A DNA stretch of 64,000 nucleotides from Rhodococcus sp. SBT000017 (lineage in GTDB: Bacteria; Actinomycetota; Actinomycetes; Mycobacteriales; Mycobacteriaceae), in assembly GCF_003688915.1 (NCBI RefSeq), contig NZ_REFU01000001.1, positions 2,170,001 to 2,234,000 of the forward strand, read 5' to 3'. Below, one piece after another: positions 16,822-25,647 of the stretch. Under the pieces are notes generated by a model that worked only from the letters and a program-made list of their open reading frames with translations, was not told where the DNA came from and ran no database searches. Each line of letters starts with the position of its first letter. The stretch's first letter is position 1. Position numbers and translations under genes: made by a program.

Positions 16822-18206
16822 CAGCTGTACACCGTCTGACCGTCGTCGTCGGGGTCCTTGGAGATCCGACGCGCGAGGTAGAGGCCCTCGAGAGCGAGTT
16901 CGACGGCGGCCGCCTTCTCCCCGTCCGAGGTGGCGTTCAGCCGCTCGTGGATGTCGCCGATGACCTCGACGTCGGGCAGCTCGTCGAGCAGCGCTTTGGC
17001 GGTGATGCGGTCGCCGGTGACGATCGGTTCGCCGGTCTCCACTGCCGTCACCAGAGCTGCGAGGTTGATGCCGCCGAGGTGTGCTCGGACGGTGTCCGCA
17101 GTCGCGCGGCGCAGCATGTGTTCGAGCACCTCGATTTCGCGTCCTTCTTCGCCGGATTCGAATTCGACCTTGCCGCGCAGCACCTCGATGATGGTGCCGA
17201 GATCCACCGGCCGGGCCACGGGCTCGGCCTCCCCCAGGATCGCGGCGCGGTGAACGGCTGCGGCAGCGATGGTTTCGGCTGCGGCGATCGCGAATCGGGC
17301 GGAAACGCCGGAGCGCTGGTCCACCGACGGCGACTCGCGCAGCAGTCGGGTGAATCGGGCCAACACCTCGAGCAGGTAGGTCGGGACTGCGGCCTGCAGC
17401 TCCGCTTCCTGCTCGATGACGGCCACCTCGGCGTCGAGTTCGAGGGGGTAGTGAGTCCTGATCTCGGCTCCGAAGCGGTCCTTGAGCGGGGTGATGATGC
17501 GTCCGCGGTTGGTGTAGTCCTCCGGGTTCGCGCTCGCGACCAACATGACGTCAAGTGGCAGACGGAGGGTGTAGCCGCGGACCTGGATGTCGCGCTCCTC
17601 CATCACGTTGAGCAACGACACCTGGATGCGCTCGGCGAGGTCGGGGAGCTCGTTGATCGCCACGATGCCGCGGTGGCTGCGCGGGACCAGTCCGAAGTGG
17701 ATGGTTTCCGGGTCGCCGAGGCTGCGGCCCTCGGCCACCTTCACCGGATCGACGTCGCCCACGAGGTCGGCCACCGAGGTATCCGGGGTCGCGAGCTTCT
17801 CGGCATACCGCTCGCTGCGATGCCGCCACTCGACGGGAAGGTCGTCGCCGAGTTCTTTCGCCTTCCTGATGCTGGCAGGGGTGATGGGCTCGTAGGGATG
17901 CTCACCGAGTTCGGCTCCGGCGATCACCGGCACCCACTCGTCGAGCAACAAATTCAGGGTGCGCAGCAGTCGCGTCTTGCCCTGACCACGCTCGCCGAGC
18001 AGAACCACGTCGTGACCGGCCAGAATCGCGCGCTCGAACTGCGGCAACACCGTCGAGCCGAATCCGACGATCCCCGGCCACGGATCGGTGCCGTCACGCA
18101 ATGCCTTCCGAAGATTCTCCCGCAACTCTTCCTTGATCGACCGCTGCCGATGTCCGGATGCCTTGAGTTCGCCGAGAGTGGAGATGCCAGGTTTGGTAGA
18201 GGTCAC
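16821..18206 (-). CDS. AAA ATPase, magnesium-chelatase ChlI/MoxR-like (Rv0958-like)
   Basis: A 461-residue ATPase with a Walker A GERGQGKTRLL, a Walker B region in HRGIVAINELPDL, and the sensor-type ASANPEDYTNRGRIITPLKD segment typical of ChlI-like AAA proteins. It is followed by the VWA gene with a 4-nt overlap, making a two-gene operon. It probably drives ATP-dependent remodelling through the VWA partner. The gene directly upstream in mycobacteria would be purH; here DUF559 cassette A sits between the two. Confidence 0.9.
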   Translation of the reverse strand: MTSTKPGISTLGELKASGHRQRSIKEELRENLRKALRDGTDPWPGIVGFGSTVLPQFERAILAGHDVVLLGERGQGKTRLLRTLNLLLDEWVPVIAGAELGEHPYEPITPASIRKAKELGDDLPVEWRHRSERYAEKLATPDTSVADLVGDVDPVKVAEGRSLGDPETIHFGLVPRSHRGIVAINELPDLAERIQVSLLNVMEERDIQVRGYTLRLPLDVMLVASANPEDYTNRGRIITPLKDRFGAEIRTHYPLELDAEVAVIEQEAELQAAVPTYLLEVLARFTRLLRESPSVDQRSGVSARFAIAAAETIAAAAVHRAAILGEAEPVARPVDLGTIIEVLRGKVEFESGEEGREIEVLEHMLRRATADTVRAHLGGINLAALVTAVETGEPIVTGDRITAKALLDELPDVEVIGDIHERLNATSDGEKAAAVELALEGLYLARRISKDPDDDGQTVYS

Positions 18207-18250
18207 TTCTCCACGCTACGAGCGTTTGGCGATTGCCGCCACGGAGTCTT

Positions 18251-18314
18251 CCGCCGAACTCGAAGTTTTGGACGGAAATCGGGCAGATTCCGTCCATAAC
18301 TTCGAGTTCGGCGG
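18251..18314. repeat. Palindrome A1, upstream border of DUF559 cassette A
   Basis: Arms of 27 nt (18251-18277 and 18288-18314) match at 26 of 27 positions around a 10-nt loop. The arm contains the core CGAACTCGAAGTT followed by TGGACGGA. It begins 44 bp after the ATPase start and ends 118 bp before the DUF559 ATG. The same core recurs in the palindrome at 19296-19355. Confidence 0.9.
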
Positions 18315-18432
18315 CCGATACACATCTCAGCCCGAGATCGATCACAGCGGCATAACTGTGGACAACTATTTTGTTCATCCACAGCCAACGCACGCATCAC
18401 TTTCCGCGCGAATTCGGTGCCACAGTGCGTGG

Positions 18433-19296
18433 ATGGACAGCGCACCGTTCGTCGGATCCGAGGCACTGGCAAACGGGTTGGTCACCCGCCAGCAGCTGCG
18501 AGGCCACTTTCGACGTATTTATCGCGACGTCTACATCGACCCGAACAGCGTTCTGGACGCGCCCACCAAAGCGAGAGCGGCATGGTTGTATTCCCGGGGA
18601 AGAGCAGTGGTGTCAGGTCTGAGCGCTGCGGCGGTGCACGGATCGGGCTGGATCTCGGCCGACCACGATGCCGAACTCCTCTGGGCCGAACATCGCAGGC
18701 AGTTCGACGGCCTTCGCATCGGTTTCGACGAGCTGCTGCCTGAAGAAGTCGAGAGTGTCGACGGCTTGGTCGTCACCACAGCGGCGAGAACTGCATACGA
18801 CCTCGGCCGACGCAGACCGTTCGGAACCGCCGTGGCACGGCTGGATGCGCTGTGCCGCGCCACCGGAGTCGGCGTTCACGACATCGCCCGGCTTGCAGAA
18901 AACCATCGAGGTGCCCGCGGCATCGTTCAGTTGCGGGCCGTGCTCGCCGTGGTCGACGCAGGTGCGGAATCACCACAGGAGACGCGCACCAGACTGGCTC
19001 TCATGGAGGCAGGCCTACCTCGCCCGCAAACTCAGATCGAGGTGGTGGGTCCGGACGGGAGGGTGTTCGCCCGCATCGACATCGGCTGGGCACGGTGGAA
19101 GGTCGCGGTGGAATACGACGGCGAACAACACTGGTCCGACGACAGGCAGCGAGCCTGGGACATCGAGCGCCAGCACCTCCTCGAATCACTCGGCTGGACG
19201 GTGATCCGAGTGAGCGCGATGCAATTGCGCACCGATCCGTGGGAAGTCGCAGCGCGAGTTCGCGACAAACTGCGTGCTGCCGGGGCCAAGGTCTAG
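18433..19296 (+). CDS. DUF559 (Vsr-like nuclease fold) protein with AbiEi-like N-terminus, cassette A
   Basis: This 287-residue protein has an N-terminal winged-helix-like region as in AbiEi-type proteins (VTRQQLRGHFRRIYRDVYI, residues 17-35). The C-terminal DUF559/Vsr-like domain has a PD-(D/E)xK-style core: Asp216 (FARIDIGW), Glu227 and Asp229 (VAVEYDGEQHW), His233, and the following ERQHLLESLGWTVIRV. The ATG at 18433 is the only good start before this domain. The TAG stop (19294-19296) touches the downstream palindrome. The gene interrupts the conserved purH-Rv0958 neighbourhood. It could be a nuclease, a solitary antitoxin-like protein or part of a mobile element; activity is not shown. 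Confidence 0.8.
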   Translation: MDSAPFVGSEALANGLVTRQQLRGHFRRIYRDVYIDPNSVLDAPTKARAAWLYSRGRAVVSGLSAAAVHGSGWISADHDAELLWAEHRRQFDGLRIGFDELLPEEVESVDGLVVTTAARTAYDLGRRRPFGTAVARLDALCRATGVGVHDIARLAENHRGARGIVQLRAVLAVVDAGAESPQETRTRLALMEAGLPRPQTQIEVVGPDGRVFARIDIGWARWKVAVEYDGEQHWSDDRQRAWDIERQHLLESLGWTVIRVSAMQLRTDPWEVAARVRDKLRAAGAKV

Positions 19297-19355
19297 CCGA
19301 GCTCGAAGTTATGGACGGATTTCGCCGGAAATCCATCCATAACTTCGAGTTCGGC
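19296..19355. repeat. Palindrome A2, downstream border of DUF559 cassette A
   Basis: Arms of 28 nt (19296-19323 and 19328-19355) differ at two positions, both able to form G:T pairs in RNA, around a 4-nt loop. It shares the core CTCGAAGTTATGGA with A1. The first base is the last base of the DUF559 stop codon, and the right arm ends 8 bp before the purH stop, so it could also terminate both convergent genes. Confidence 0.9.
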
Positions 19356-19363
19356 AGGAGGGC

Positions 19364-20920
19364 TCAGTGAGCGAAGTGCCGCGATCCCGTCAGATACAGG
19401 GTCACGCCCGCGTCCTGTGCCGCGGCGATCACTTCGTTGTCGCGTACCGAACCACCGGGCTGCACAACGGCTTTGACGCCTGCGCTCATGAGGACCTGCA
19501 GGCCGTCCGGGAACGGGAAGAACGCATCCGAGGACGCGACCGAACCGACGACGCGATCCCCGGCTCGCTGCACGGCGAGGTGGGCGGCGTCGACGCGGTT
19601 GACCTGGCCCATTCCGACGCCTACCGACGCACCGTCGTGGGCGAGTAGGATCGCGTTGGACTTCACGGCTCTGCCTGCGCGCCAAGCGAATTCGAGATCC
19701 TTCAAGGTCTGCTCGTCGGCAGGTTCGCCGGCGGCGAGGGTCCAGTTGGCGGGGGTGTCGCCGTCCGCGTCGAGCACATCCCGCTGCTGCAGCAGTGCGC
19801 CGCCGGAGATGGGCTTGAGTTCGACGCCCGAGGTGGGCGGTGCGACCGCGAGCAGGACGCGAATGTTCTTCTTGCGCTGCAACACTCCGAGTGCACCGTC
19901 GGCGTAGGACGGCGCGATGATGACCTCGGTGAAGATCTCGGCCACCTGCTCGGCCATCTCGACGGTGACTTCGCGGTTGGCTGCGATGACGCCGCCGTAT
20001 GCGCTCACCGGATCGCAGGCGTGGGCCTTGCGGTGCGCCTCGGCGATGTCCTTCCCGACGGCGATGCCACACGGATTGGCGTGCTTGATGATGGCGACGG
20101 TGGGCTCGGCGTGATCGAACGCCGCGCGCCAGGCTGCATCGGAATCGGTGAAGTTGTTGTACGACATCTCTTTACCGTGCAACTGCTCGGCCTGCGCGAT
20201 GCCTGCGGCTGCGGACGAGTCGACGTACAGGGCCGCCTTCTGGTGCGGGTTCTCGCCGTAGCGGAGCACCGCCGAGCGGTCCCAGGTGCCGCCGATCCAT
20301 TCCGGGAACACCGTCTCGGTGTCGGGGGTCAGCACATTGCTCATCCACGATGCCACCGCGACGTCGTAGGCGGCTGTGTGCTGAAAGGCCTGTGCGGCGA
20401 GCGACGTGCGCTCGGCGAGGGTGAATCCGCCACCGGAGACGGCCGTGAGCACGTCCTCGTAGCGCGCTGGGTCGACGACGACGGCCACCGACGGATGATT
20501 CTTGGCCGCGGCGCGCACCATCGACGGTCCGCCGATGTCGATCTGCTCGACGCATTCGTCCGGCGTCGCCCCACTGGCGACGGTCTCGGTGAACGGGTAG
20601 AGGTTCACCACGACGAGCTCGAACGCCTCGATGCCCAATTCCTCGAGCTGGGCAAGATGTTCGGGCTTACGGGTGTCGGCGAGCACGCCGGCATGCACGC
20701 GAGGATGCAGCGTCTTGACGCGTCCCTCGAGGGTCTCGGGAAATCCGGTGAGGTCCTCGACCTTGGTGACCGGAATTCCGGCGTCGGCGATCTTGCTCGC
20801 CGTCGATCCGGTGGACACCAGAGCGACGCCTGCGCTGTGCAAGCCGGTGGCCAGTTCGATCAGTCCGGTCTTGTCGTAGACGCTGACCAGCGCGCGGCGC
20901 ACTGCTTTACGTTCACTCAT
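19364..20920 (-). CDS. purH: Bifunctional AICAR formyltransferase / IMP cyclohydrolase
   Basis: PurH catalyses the last two steps of de novo IMP synthesis. The 518-residue length is normal. The N-terminal IMP cyclohydrolase domain (about 1-200) opens [11 protein letters not shown] and contains [13 protein letters not shown]. The C-terminal formyltransferase carries the catalytic Lys-His pair in IIKHANPCG and ends GSRHFAH. The start overlaps the purN stop (ATGA at 20917-20920), so the two are coupled. The order perM-like, purN, purH matches mycobacteria. Confidence 0.97.
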   Translation of the reverse strand: MSERKAVRRALVSVYDKTGLIELATGLHSAGVALVSTGSTASKIADAGIPVTKVEDLTGFPETLEGRVKTLHPRVHAGVLADTRKPEHLAQLEELGIEAFELVVVNLYPFTETVASGATPDECVEQIDIGGPSMVRAAAKNHPSVAVVVDPARYEDVLTAVSGGGFTLAERTSLAAQAFQHTAAYDVAVASWMSNVLTPDTETVFPEWIGGTWDRSAVLRYGENPHQKAALYVDSSAAAGIAQAEQLHGKEMSYNNFTDSDAAWRAAFDHAEPTVAIIKHANPCGIAVGKDIAEAHRKAHACDPVSAYGGVIAANREVTVEMAEQVAEIFTEVIIAPSYADGALGVLQRKKNIRVLLAVAPPTSGVELKPISGGALLQQRDVLDADGDTPANWTLAAGEPADEQTLKDLEFAWRAGRAVKSNAILLAHDGASVGVGMGQVNRVDAAHLAVQRAGDRVVGSVASSDAFFPFPDGLQVLMSAGVKAVVQPGGSVRDNEVIAAAQDAGVTLYLTGSRHFAH

Positions 20921-21540
20921 CGGATTATCTGAGCCTTTCGTCCATCGGAGGTGACACCTTTGGCGGCCACGGCTGCGATCACGTCGACCAGCAACCGTCG
21001 CTCGACAGTCTTGATGCGTTCGTGCAACGCGGATTCGTCGTCGCCGTCGAGTACCGGTACGGCTTCCTGCGCCAGGATCGGCCCGGTGTCGACGCCGGAA
21101 TCGACCAGATGAACCGTCGAACCGGTCAGTTTGACGCCGTGGTCGAGTGCGTCGCGCACGGCATGTGCACCGGGGAACGACGGCAGGAGCGCGGGGTGGG
21201 TGTTGACGATGCGTCCGGTGTAGGCCCCGAGGAATTGCGGGCCGAGGATCTTCATGAAACCGGCGGTGACGACCAGGTCGGGCTCGAAGCTCGAGGCGGC
21301 ATCGGTGAGCGCGTGGTCCCAGGCCGATCGATCGGCGAAGTCTCGCAGGGCAATACGGAAGTGCGGGATCGCGGCATCGTCGGCACGGCGGACGGCATCG
21401 CAGTCGCGATCGACTCCAACGGCGACGATGCGGGCGGGATAGTTCTCGGTGGCAGTCGCGGCTATGAGCGACTGCAGGAGCGAGCCGGTCCCCGATGCGA
21501 GGACGACGACCCGCGCGGGTGTCTCACGCAAGGCAGTCAG
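20917..21540 (-). CDS. purN: Phosphoribosylglycinamide formyltransferase
   Basis: PurN transfers a formyl group from 10-formyl-THF to GAR in purine synthesis. Conserved elements are [10 protein letters not shown] near the start, [12 protein letters not shown] with the catalytic Asn/His, and [13 protein letters not shown] with the catalytic Asp. No ATG or GTG precedes the first strand at a sensible place. AGGAG lies 7 nt before a CTG at 21540, and a TTG follows at 21531; either gives a protein of about 205 residues. The frame also stays open far upstream into the perM-like gene, which is not credible as coding. Coupled to purH by a 4-nt overlap. Confidence 0.9.
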   Translation of the reverse strand: MTALRETPARVVVLASGTGSLLQSLIAATATENYPARIVAVGVDRDCDAVRRADDAAIPHFRIALRDFADRSAWDHALTDAASSFEPDLVVTAGFMKILGPQFLGAYTGRIVNTHPALLPSFPGAHAVRDALDHGVKLTGSTVHLVDSGVDTGPILAQEAVPVLDGDDESALHERIKTVERRLLVDVIAAVAAKGVTSDGRKAQIIR

Positions 21541-21589
21541 CGCACTACTCCTGAAATATCGAGGCGGATCGTTCGAGCCAGCGGAAAGC

Positions 21590-23059
21590 CTAGTCGCTGC
21601 GTCCTCGAGCCCTACCGGGCAGGTCCGTCCCGATCCCGGGCGGTGCGACGATCTCGGCGTCCAACGGTTCGTCGGTAGCGGCCTCGACGGTCGCATCCGG
21701 TTCTTCGGCCGGGGGCATCTCGGCCGGGACGTCGTCCACGGCCTCGTCCACGACCTCCGCCTCGACGACCTCCTCTACCTGTTCGACCTGTTCGTCGTCC
21801 TCGGGCTCGGATGGGGCGGCCTCGATCGCCAACTCGGCGGCAGGTACGGGAGTCGGAACGGGCTCGTCCTGGACCGGCTCGGGTTCTGCTCGACGCCACA
21901 CGACGAGGGCCGCGGAGGCGGACCCGGCGACGGCCAGCCATGCGAATGTCAGCAGCCCGAAACTCCACACGGTGACTTCGACGGTGCCGAAGGTGCCGAG
22001 GTTTCCGCCTGCGGCGTAGCCGAACAGCGCTGCGAGTACACCGGTTGCGGCTGCCACGACCCAGACGGAGGACACTGCGACCTGAATGTCGGCGCTGCGG
22101 ATAGCGCAATCGCGGCCGAGCAGCAGTCCGGCACCGATCGGGACGACGAGCATCACGACCCAGATCGTCTGGGCCGATCCTTCGGGAAGGACGGCCAGGA
22201 TCGGCAGCGGCGGGAGCGGCCCTCCCGTCGTCGAGAACAAGCTGACCGACGCGTCACCGAACCCGGCAGTGGAACCGGTGGCCACCGCGAGGGCACCGAT
22301 GACGACGTTGGGAAGGTAGAGCACCGACAGCACAGTCAGCCCGAGCATGCCGACGACATCGCGTCCGCTTTCGACCAGTGCGCCCGCGGTCTCCCAGGAG
22401 GCGAGCAGGGCGAGCAGTACGACGGCCGCGCCGCCTGCAGCAAGGATCGATATCGCGCGCACGAGGGGCGCAACGAGCGCGCGCACCCAGTCCGGGAATC
22501 CGCGGCGGGCCACCAGTGAGTCCCAGCGCGCGAGAAGTAGACCGGTTCCGGATGCGGCCGCGTGCACGCCTGCGACCCAGGAGAAGGCAACGAGTGCGTT
22601 GGGGCTGGACAGTCCGATGACGGTGGACGCGTCCTTGGCGACGGCCAGGGCAATGGCGGTGACGGCGAGCGGGCCGGCCATCGACGCCGCGAACACCCAC
22701 CGAACCACGCGGCGTTCGGTGTCGGAGTCCACGGCGTGGTGGACGGTGCGGGCGACGGACCAGCCGATCATGAGTGTCGGCAGGAGCGGTGCGATGCCGA
22801 GGGACGTGCCGCCGATGCTCAGGGGTACCAGGTGCACGGCGAACCACGACCCGGCGATCGCTCCGAGGGTTCCGGTGAGGTCGCTGTTGACCGAGACGAG
22901 GGTGACCAGAGCCAGGGTCGTCGCAACGACCACGACCAGTCCGGAGGTCTTGAAGGCCACTGCAGCGAGCATGCGCGACTGATCGGGCGTCGGTCCGGTG
23001 CCCGCACGGGGAGCCCGGGCGGCCGCGCGTCGCGTCTCTCGGTTCAATAGATCGCTCAT
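21590..23059 (-). CDS. PerM-like (Rv0955) DUF6350-type polytopic membrane protein
   Basis: A 489-residue protein with about ten membrane helices (residues 30-400) and a long, very acidic cytoplasmic tail rich in Glu, Asp, Val and Pro (about 400-480) ending in GRARGRSD. Position directly before purN-purH matches Rv0955/perM of M. tuberculosis, a membrane protein needed for persistence and linked to cell division under stress. No catalytic motif is visible. It is probably cotranscribed with purN, whose start lies 49 bp downstream. Confidence 0.8.
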   Translation of the reverse strand: MSDLLNRETRRAAARAPRAGTGPTPDQSRMLAAVAFKTSGLVVVVATTLALVTLVSVNSDLTGTLGAIAGSWFAVHLVPLSIGGTSLGIAPLLPTLMIGWSVARTVHHAVDSDTERRVVRWVFAASMAGPLAVTAIALAVAKDASTVIGLSSPNALVAFSWVAGVHAAASGTGLLLARWDSLVARRGFPDWVRALVAPLVRAISILAAGGAAVVLLALLASWETAGALVESGRDVVGMLGLTVLSVLYLPNVVIGALAVATGSTAGFGDASVSLFSTTGGPLPPLPILAVLPEGSAQTIWVVMLVVPIGAGLLLGRDCAIRSADIQVAVSSVWVVAAATGVLAALFGYAAGGNLGTFGTVEVTVWSFGLLTFAWLAVAGSASAALVVWRRAEPEPVQDEPVPTPVPAAELAIEAAPSEPEDDEQVEQVEEVVEAEVVDEAVDDVPAEMPPAEEPDATVEAATDEPLDAEIVAPPGIGTDLPGRARGRSD

Positions 23060-23080
23060 CGCAACGAGAGTCGCATCATC

Positions 23081-23111
23081 TTCGCGGCGCGCCGGTCAGG
23101 CGCGCCGCGAA
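23081..23111 (-). terminator. Perfect hairpin between the DUF5336-like gene and the perM-like gene
   Basis: A 13-bp perfect stem (TTCGCGGCGCGCC at 23081-23093 pairing with 23099-23111) with a 5-nt loop lies in the 75-bp gap after the DUF5336-like stop. It has no T-run. It could terminate or attenuate transcription before the perM-purN-purH operon. Confidence 0.6.
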
Positions 23112-23134
23112 GCGAGCTGTGATGAAGCAATGAA

Positions 23135-24322
23135 TCAGTCGCGCTTCTTCTCGTCCTCGGCGGGAGTGGCACCGAACGACTGCGTGGGCGCGCCGTACGG
23201 CGTCGACTGTTCACCCGATTCGGGCTCGTCCGACTTGGCCGGGGGCTGGCCGTATCCGGACGGCTGGCCGTACTGATACTGGTTCGGCGGGTAGGCCTGC
23301 CCGGCGGCCGGGCCGCTCGGACCGGTGTACGGCGGCGGTGCATAACCGCCCTGGGGCGACGGGGTGTTGGGGGCGGACTGTCCGTACGGCTGCTGTCCAC
23401 CCGGGTTGTAGGAGTGCTGCCCCGACGACTGTCCGCTCGGTGCCTGACCGCTGAGACCCTGACCGAAGTTGGACGAGGTTCCCTGGGGCTGACCGTACGA
23501 CGGCGGATTGCCGTAAGCCTGTGGTTGCGACGGTCCACCGAACGATGTCGTGGGCGCGTTGTACGGGTTCTGCTGGCCGTATCCGGGCTGCTGGTTCTGA
23601 TTGCCGTAGCCCGCGGGCTTGGGAGCCGGGGCCTTGACGATGCCCGCATCGAGCAGCAGTGCAGCCACCGCGGCGGCTGCTTGGACGAAGCCGAGGACGA
23701 GCACCAGGATCGCACCGATACCGAGGGAGCTGGTGGTGCTGGCGAACTCGTTGCCCTCCGCGCTGGGCAGGCTGAAGGACTGGAAGACCAGCACCAGCCA
23801 ACCGGCGATCGCCAGGGCGGCCACCACGGCCTGATTCCTGGCGTCCTTCTGCAGCAGCGAGGCACCGGCGATCAAGCCCGCGGCCAGCAGTAGAGCAACC
23901 GACACCGCGCTACCACCGGACGCGAAGAAGGTGGTGCTGAACGAGGTCTGGATGCTGCTCGGCAGTTCCTGAGACGACGTGACCTCGGCGGTGACGAGGT
24001 CGAGCAGTCCGAGTAGGAAGGTCACGACGCCGAGCCCGAGAATCACGAACGTGAGAATCTTCGGCAGACTCGACAGAGCTGATCCGGGCGACTTCGACTG
24101 CGGTGCAGCGGAACCCGGGCCCGGCGCCGAGGTGCCGGGGACCGGAGGGCCGAAGGGATTGGACACCGACGGCTGATGAAACGGCTGGTTCTGGCCCGGA
24201 TGACCTTGTGGGTTGGACGACGGCTGATTCGGCGAGGACGACGGGCCGTAGGACGGTCCACCTCCGCCGTAGCCACCAGAGTTGGAGCCCCCTGATTCAG
24301 GGCTGCCGGGCGAGTAGGTCAT
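23135..24322 (-). CDS. DUF5336 / Rv0954-like membrane protein with disordered Gly/Pro/Gln-rich ends
   Basis: A 395-residue protein with a Ser/Gly/Pro-rich N-terminus (1-90), four membrane helices in the middle (about 90-225) and a long C-terminal region rich in Gly, Gln, Tyr and Pro with YGQP/QPYGQ-like repeats. The layout and its place next to the perM-like gene match Rv0954 of M. tuberculosis (34-kDa antigen-like, DUF5336), which has been linked to the cell division site. It lacks enzymatic motifs and is probably a scaffold-type envelope protein. Confidence 0.8.
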   Translation of the reverse strand: MTYSPGSPESGGSNSGGYGGGGPSYGPSSSPNQPSSNPQGHPGQNQPFHQPSVSNPFGPPVPGTSAPGPGSAAPQSKSPGSALSSLPKILTFVILGLGVVTFLLGLLDLVTAEVTSSQELPSSIQTSFSTTFFASGGSAVSVALLLAAGLIAGASLLQKDARNQAVVAALAIAGWLVLVFQSFSLPSAEGNEFASTTSSLGIGAILVLVLGFVQAAAAVAALLLDAGIVKAPAPKPAGYGNQNQQPGYGQQNPYNAPTTSFGGPSQPQAYGNPPSYGQPQGTSSNFGQGLSGQAPSGQSSGQHSYNPGGQQPYGQSAPNTPSPQGGYAPPPYTGPSGPAAGQAYPPNQYQYGQPSGYGQPPAKSDEPESGEQSTPYGAPTQSFGATPAEDEKKRD

Positions 24323-24416
24323 CGCGTCTCCTCATCTGAGATTGTCCGTACCCCAGGTCGGTCGGGTCCGAGAACTCACGCTACTGCACGGACCCGACCG
24401 CTCGAGGAACTCCAGG

Positions 24417-25541
24417 TCAGCGGGAAGCAACCAGCTCGTGGTCGTTCGACTCGGCAGCTTCGAGCTCCCGAACCAGAGGCAGGACCTTCGCCCCGAAGTA
24501 CTCGATCTCCTCCTGGAAGTGCAGGAAGCCGCCGAGAATCAGGTCGACGCCGCGGCGACGGTAGGCGACGATTCGCTCGGCCACCTGCTCCGGGGTGCCG
24601 ATCAACTGGGTCTTGAAGCCGTCGTTGTACTGAACGAGGTCCTCGAACGTCGAATCGGCCCACATTCCCTTCTTGTCGCCCGTCGAATTGCCCGCCTGTT
24701 GCACCGCTCCCTTGAAACCTTCGACAGCGGGCTTGTTCGCCTTCTCGATGATCTCGCGCAATGTGTCTCGTGCTTCCTTCTCGCTGTCTCGGGCGATGAT
24801 GAAGCCGTTGAGCCCGAACTTGACCTCACGCCGGTGATCACGTGCAACGCGTCGGAGATTGTCGAGTTGTTCGGTGACGCCGTCGAAATCTTTGCCGTTG
24901 CTGAAGTACCAGTCCGAGTACCGTCCGGCATTCTCCTGCGCTGCAGACGAATTGCCGCCCTGAAACAGTTCGGGGTTCGGGCGTTCGGGGGTGTTCAGCG
25001 GCTTCGGCTTGAGGGTGAAGTCGTGGATCCGGTAGAAGTCACCGCGGAAGTCGACGTCGTCCTCGGTCCAGATCTTGCGCAGCACCTGCAGGAATTCTGC
25101 ACTGCGACGGTATCTCTCGTCGTGCTCGAGCCATGGCTCACCGAGATGGGTGAACTCGTCCTTGAACCAGCCACTGACGACGTTGACGGCGAATCGGCCG
25201 TTGGAGAGGTGATCGGCTGTGGCACCGAGCTTGGCGAGGACCGCCGGCTGCCACAGCCCGGGATGAACTGCGGCAATGACTTTGAGCCGCTCGGTGGCCA
25301 GCAGCAGCGCAAGCGAGAAGCTGGTCGACTCGTGCTGGAACTCGGCCCCGTAGCTGGCTTCGTAGCGAACCTGACTCAGGGCGTACTCGAAACCGTTGTT
25401 CTCGGCCGTCTGCGCCAGCTTCTTGTTGTACTCGTAATCCCAACTGGTGCGCTGCTCGATGGTGCTGGTGACCAGGCCTCCCGAGACGTTCGGTACCCAG
25501 TATGCGAATTTGATTGCGTCGGTGATTTTTTCGGTGCTCAT
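24417..25541 (-). CDS. sfnG: Dimethylsulfone monooxygenase SfnG (FMN-dependent, luciferase-like)
   Basis: SfnG oxidises dimethylsulfone to methanesulfinate using reduced FMN, feeding sulfur assimilation. The 374-residue protein is a luciferase-like monooxygenase with the SfnG-type opening IKFAYWVPNVSGGLV, and YALSQVRYEASYG, NVVSGWFKDEF and LFQGGNSSAAQENAGRYSDW. The ATG at 25541 is preferred, with AAGGA 10 nt upstream; the frame opens upstream into the palindrome at 25561. It follows an SfnB/DszC-like gene on the same strand with a 106-bp gap. The pair suggests use of organosulfur compounds under sulfate limitation. Confidence 0.87.
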   Translation of the reverse strand: MSTEKITDAIKFAYWVPNVSGGLVTSTIEQRTSWDYEYNKKLAQTAENNGFEYALSQVRYEASYGAEFQHESTSFSLALLLATERLKVIAAVHPGLWQPAVLAKLGATADHLSNGRFAVNVVSGWFKDEFTHLGEPWLEHDERYRRSAEFLQVLRKIWTEDDVDFRGDFYRIHDFTLKPKPLNTPERPNPELFQGGNSSAAQENAGRYSDWYFSNGKDFDGVTEQLDNLRRVARDHRREVKFGLNGFIIARDSEKEARDTLREIIEKANKPAVEGFKGAVQQAGNSTGDKKGMWADSTFEDLVQYNDGFKTQLIGTPEQVAERIVAYRRRGVDLILGGFLHFQEEIEYFGAKVLPLVRELEAAESNDHELVASR

Positions 25542-25560
25542 GTGTGCGTCATCCTTCAGC

Positions 25561-25611
25561 GGATGAATGTGACATTCACGCACTCAGATGGCGTGAATGT
25601 CACATTGATCC
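25561..25611. repeat. Long palindrome between sfnB-like and sfnG
   Basis: Arms of 21 nt (25561-25581 and 25591-25611) match at 20 of 21 positions around a 9-nt loop. Each arm itself contains a smaller palindrome (GAATGTGACATTC at 25565-25577 and a one-mismatch version at 25595-25607, 30 bp centre to centre). It could be a hairpin, an intergenic repeat, or two operators for a dimeric regulator of sfnG. A third single copy lies at 29954-29966. Confidence 0.7.
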
Positions 25612-25647
25612 GGAAATCGGGGGTCGGATCGGGGCCAGAGGTCGGGA

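Noticed and set aside
16521..18299. A 592-codon frame antisense to the ChlI-like ATPase
   Set aside because: The opposite strand encodes Walker motifs and a normal ATPase, so this frame is a shadow.
19296..19355. Reading the palindromes at the cassette borders as ordinary rho-independent terminators only
   Set aside because: Related copies also occur upstream of the DUF559 genes, where a terminator of those genes makes no sense, and most lack a T-run. A terminator side-function remains possible.
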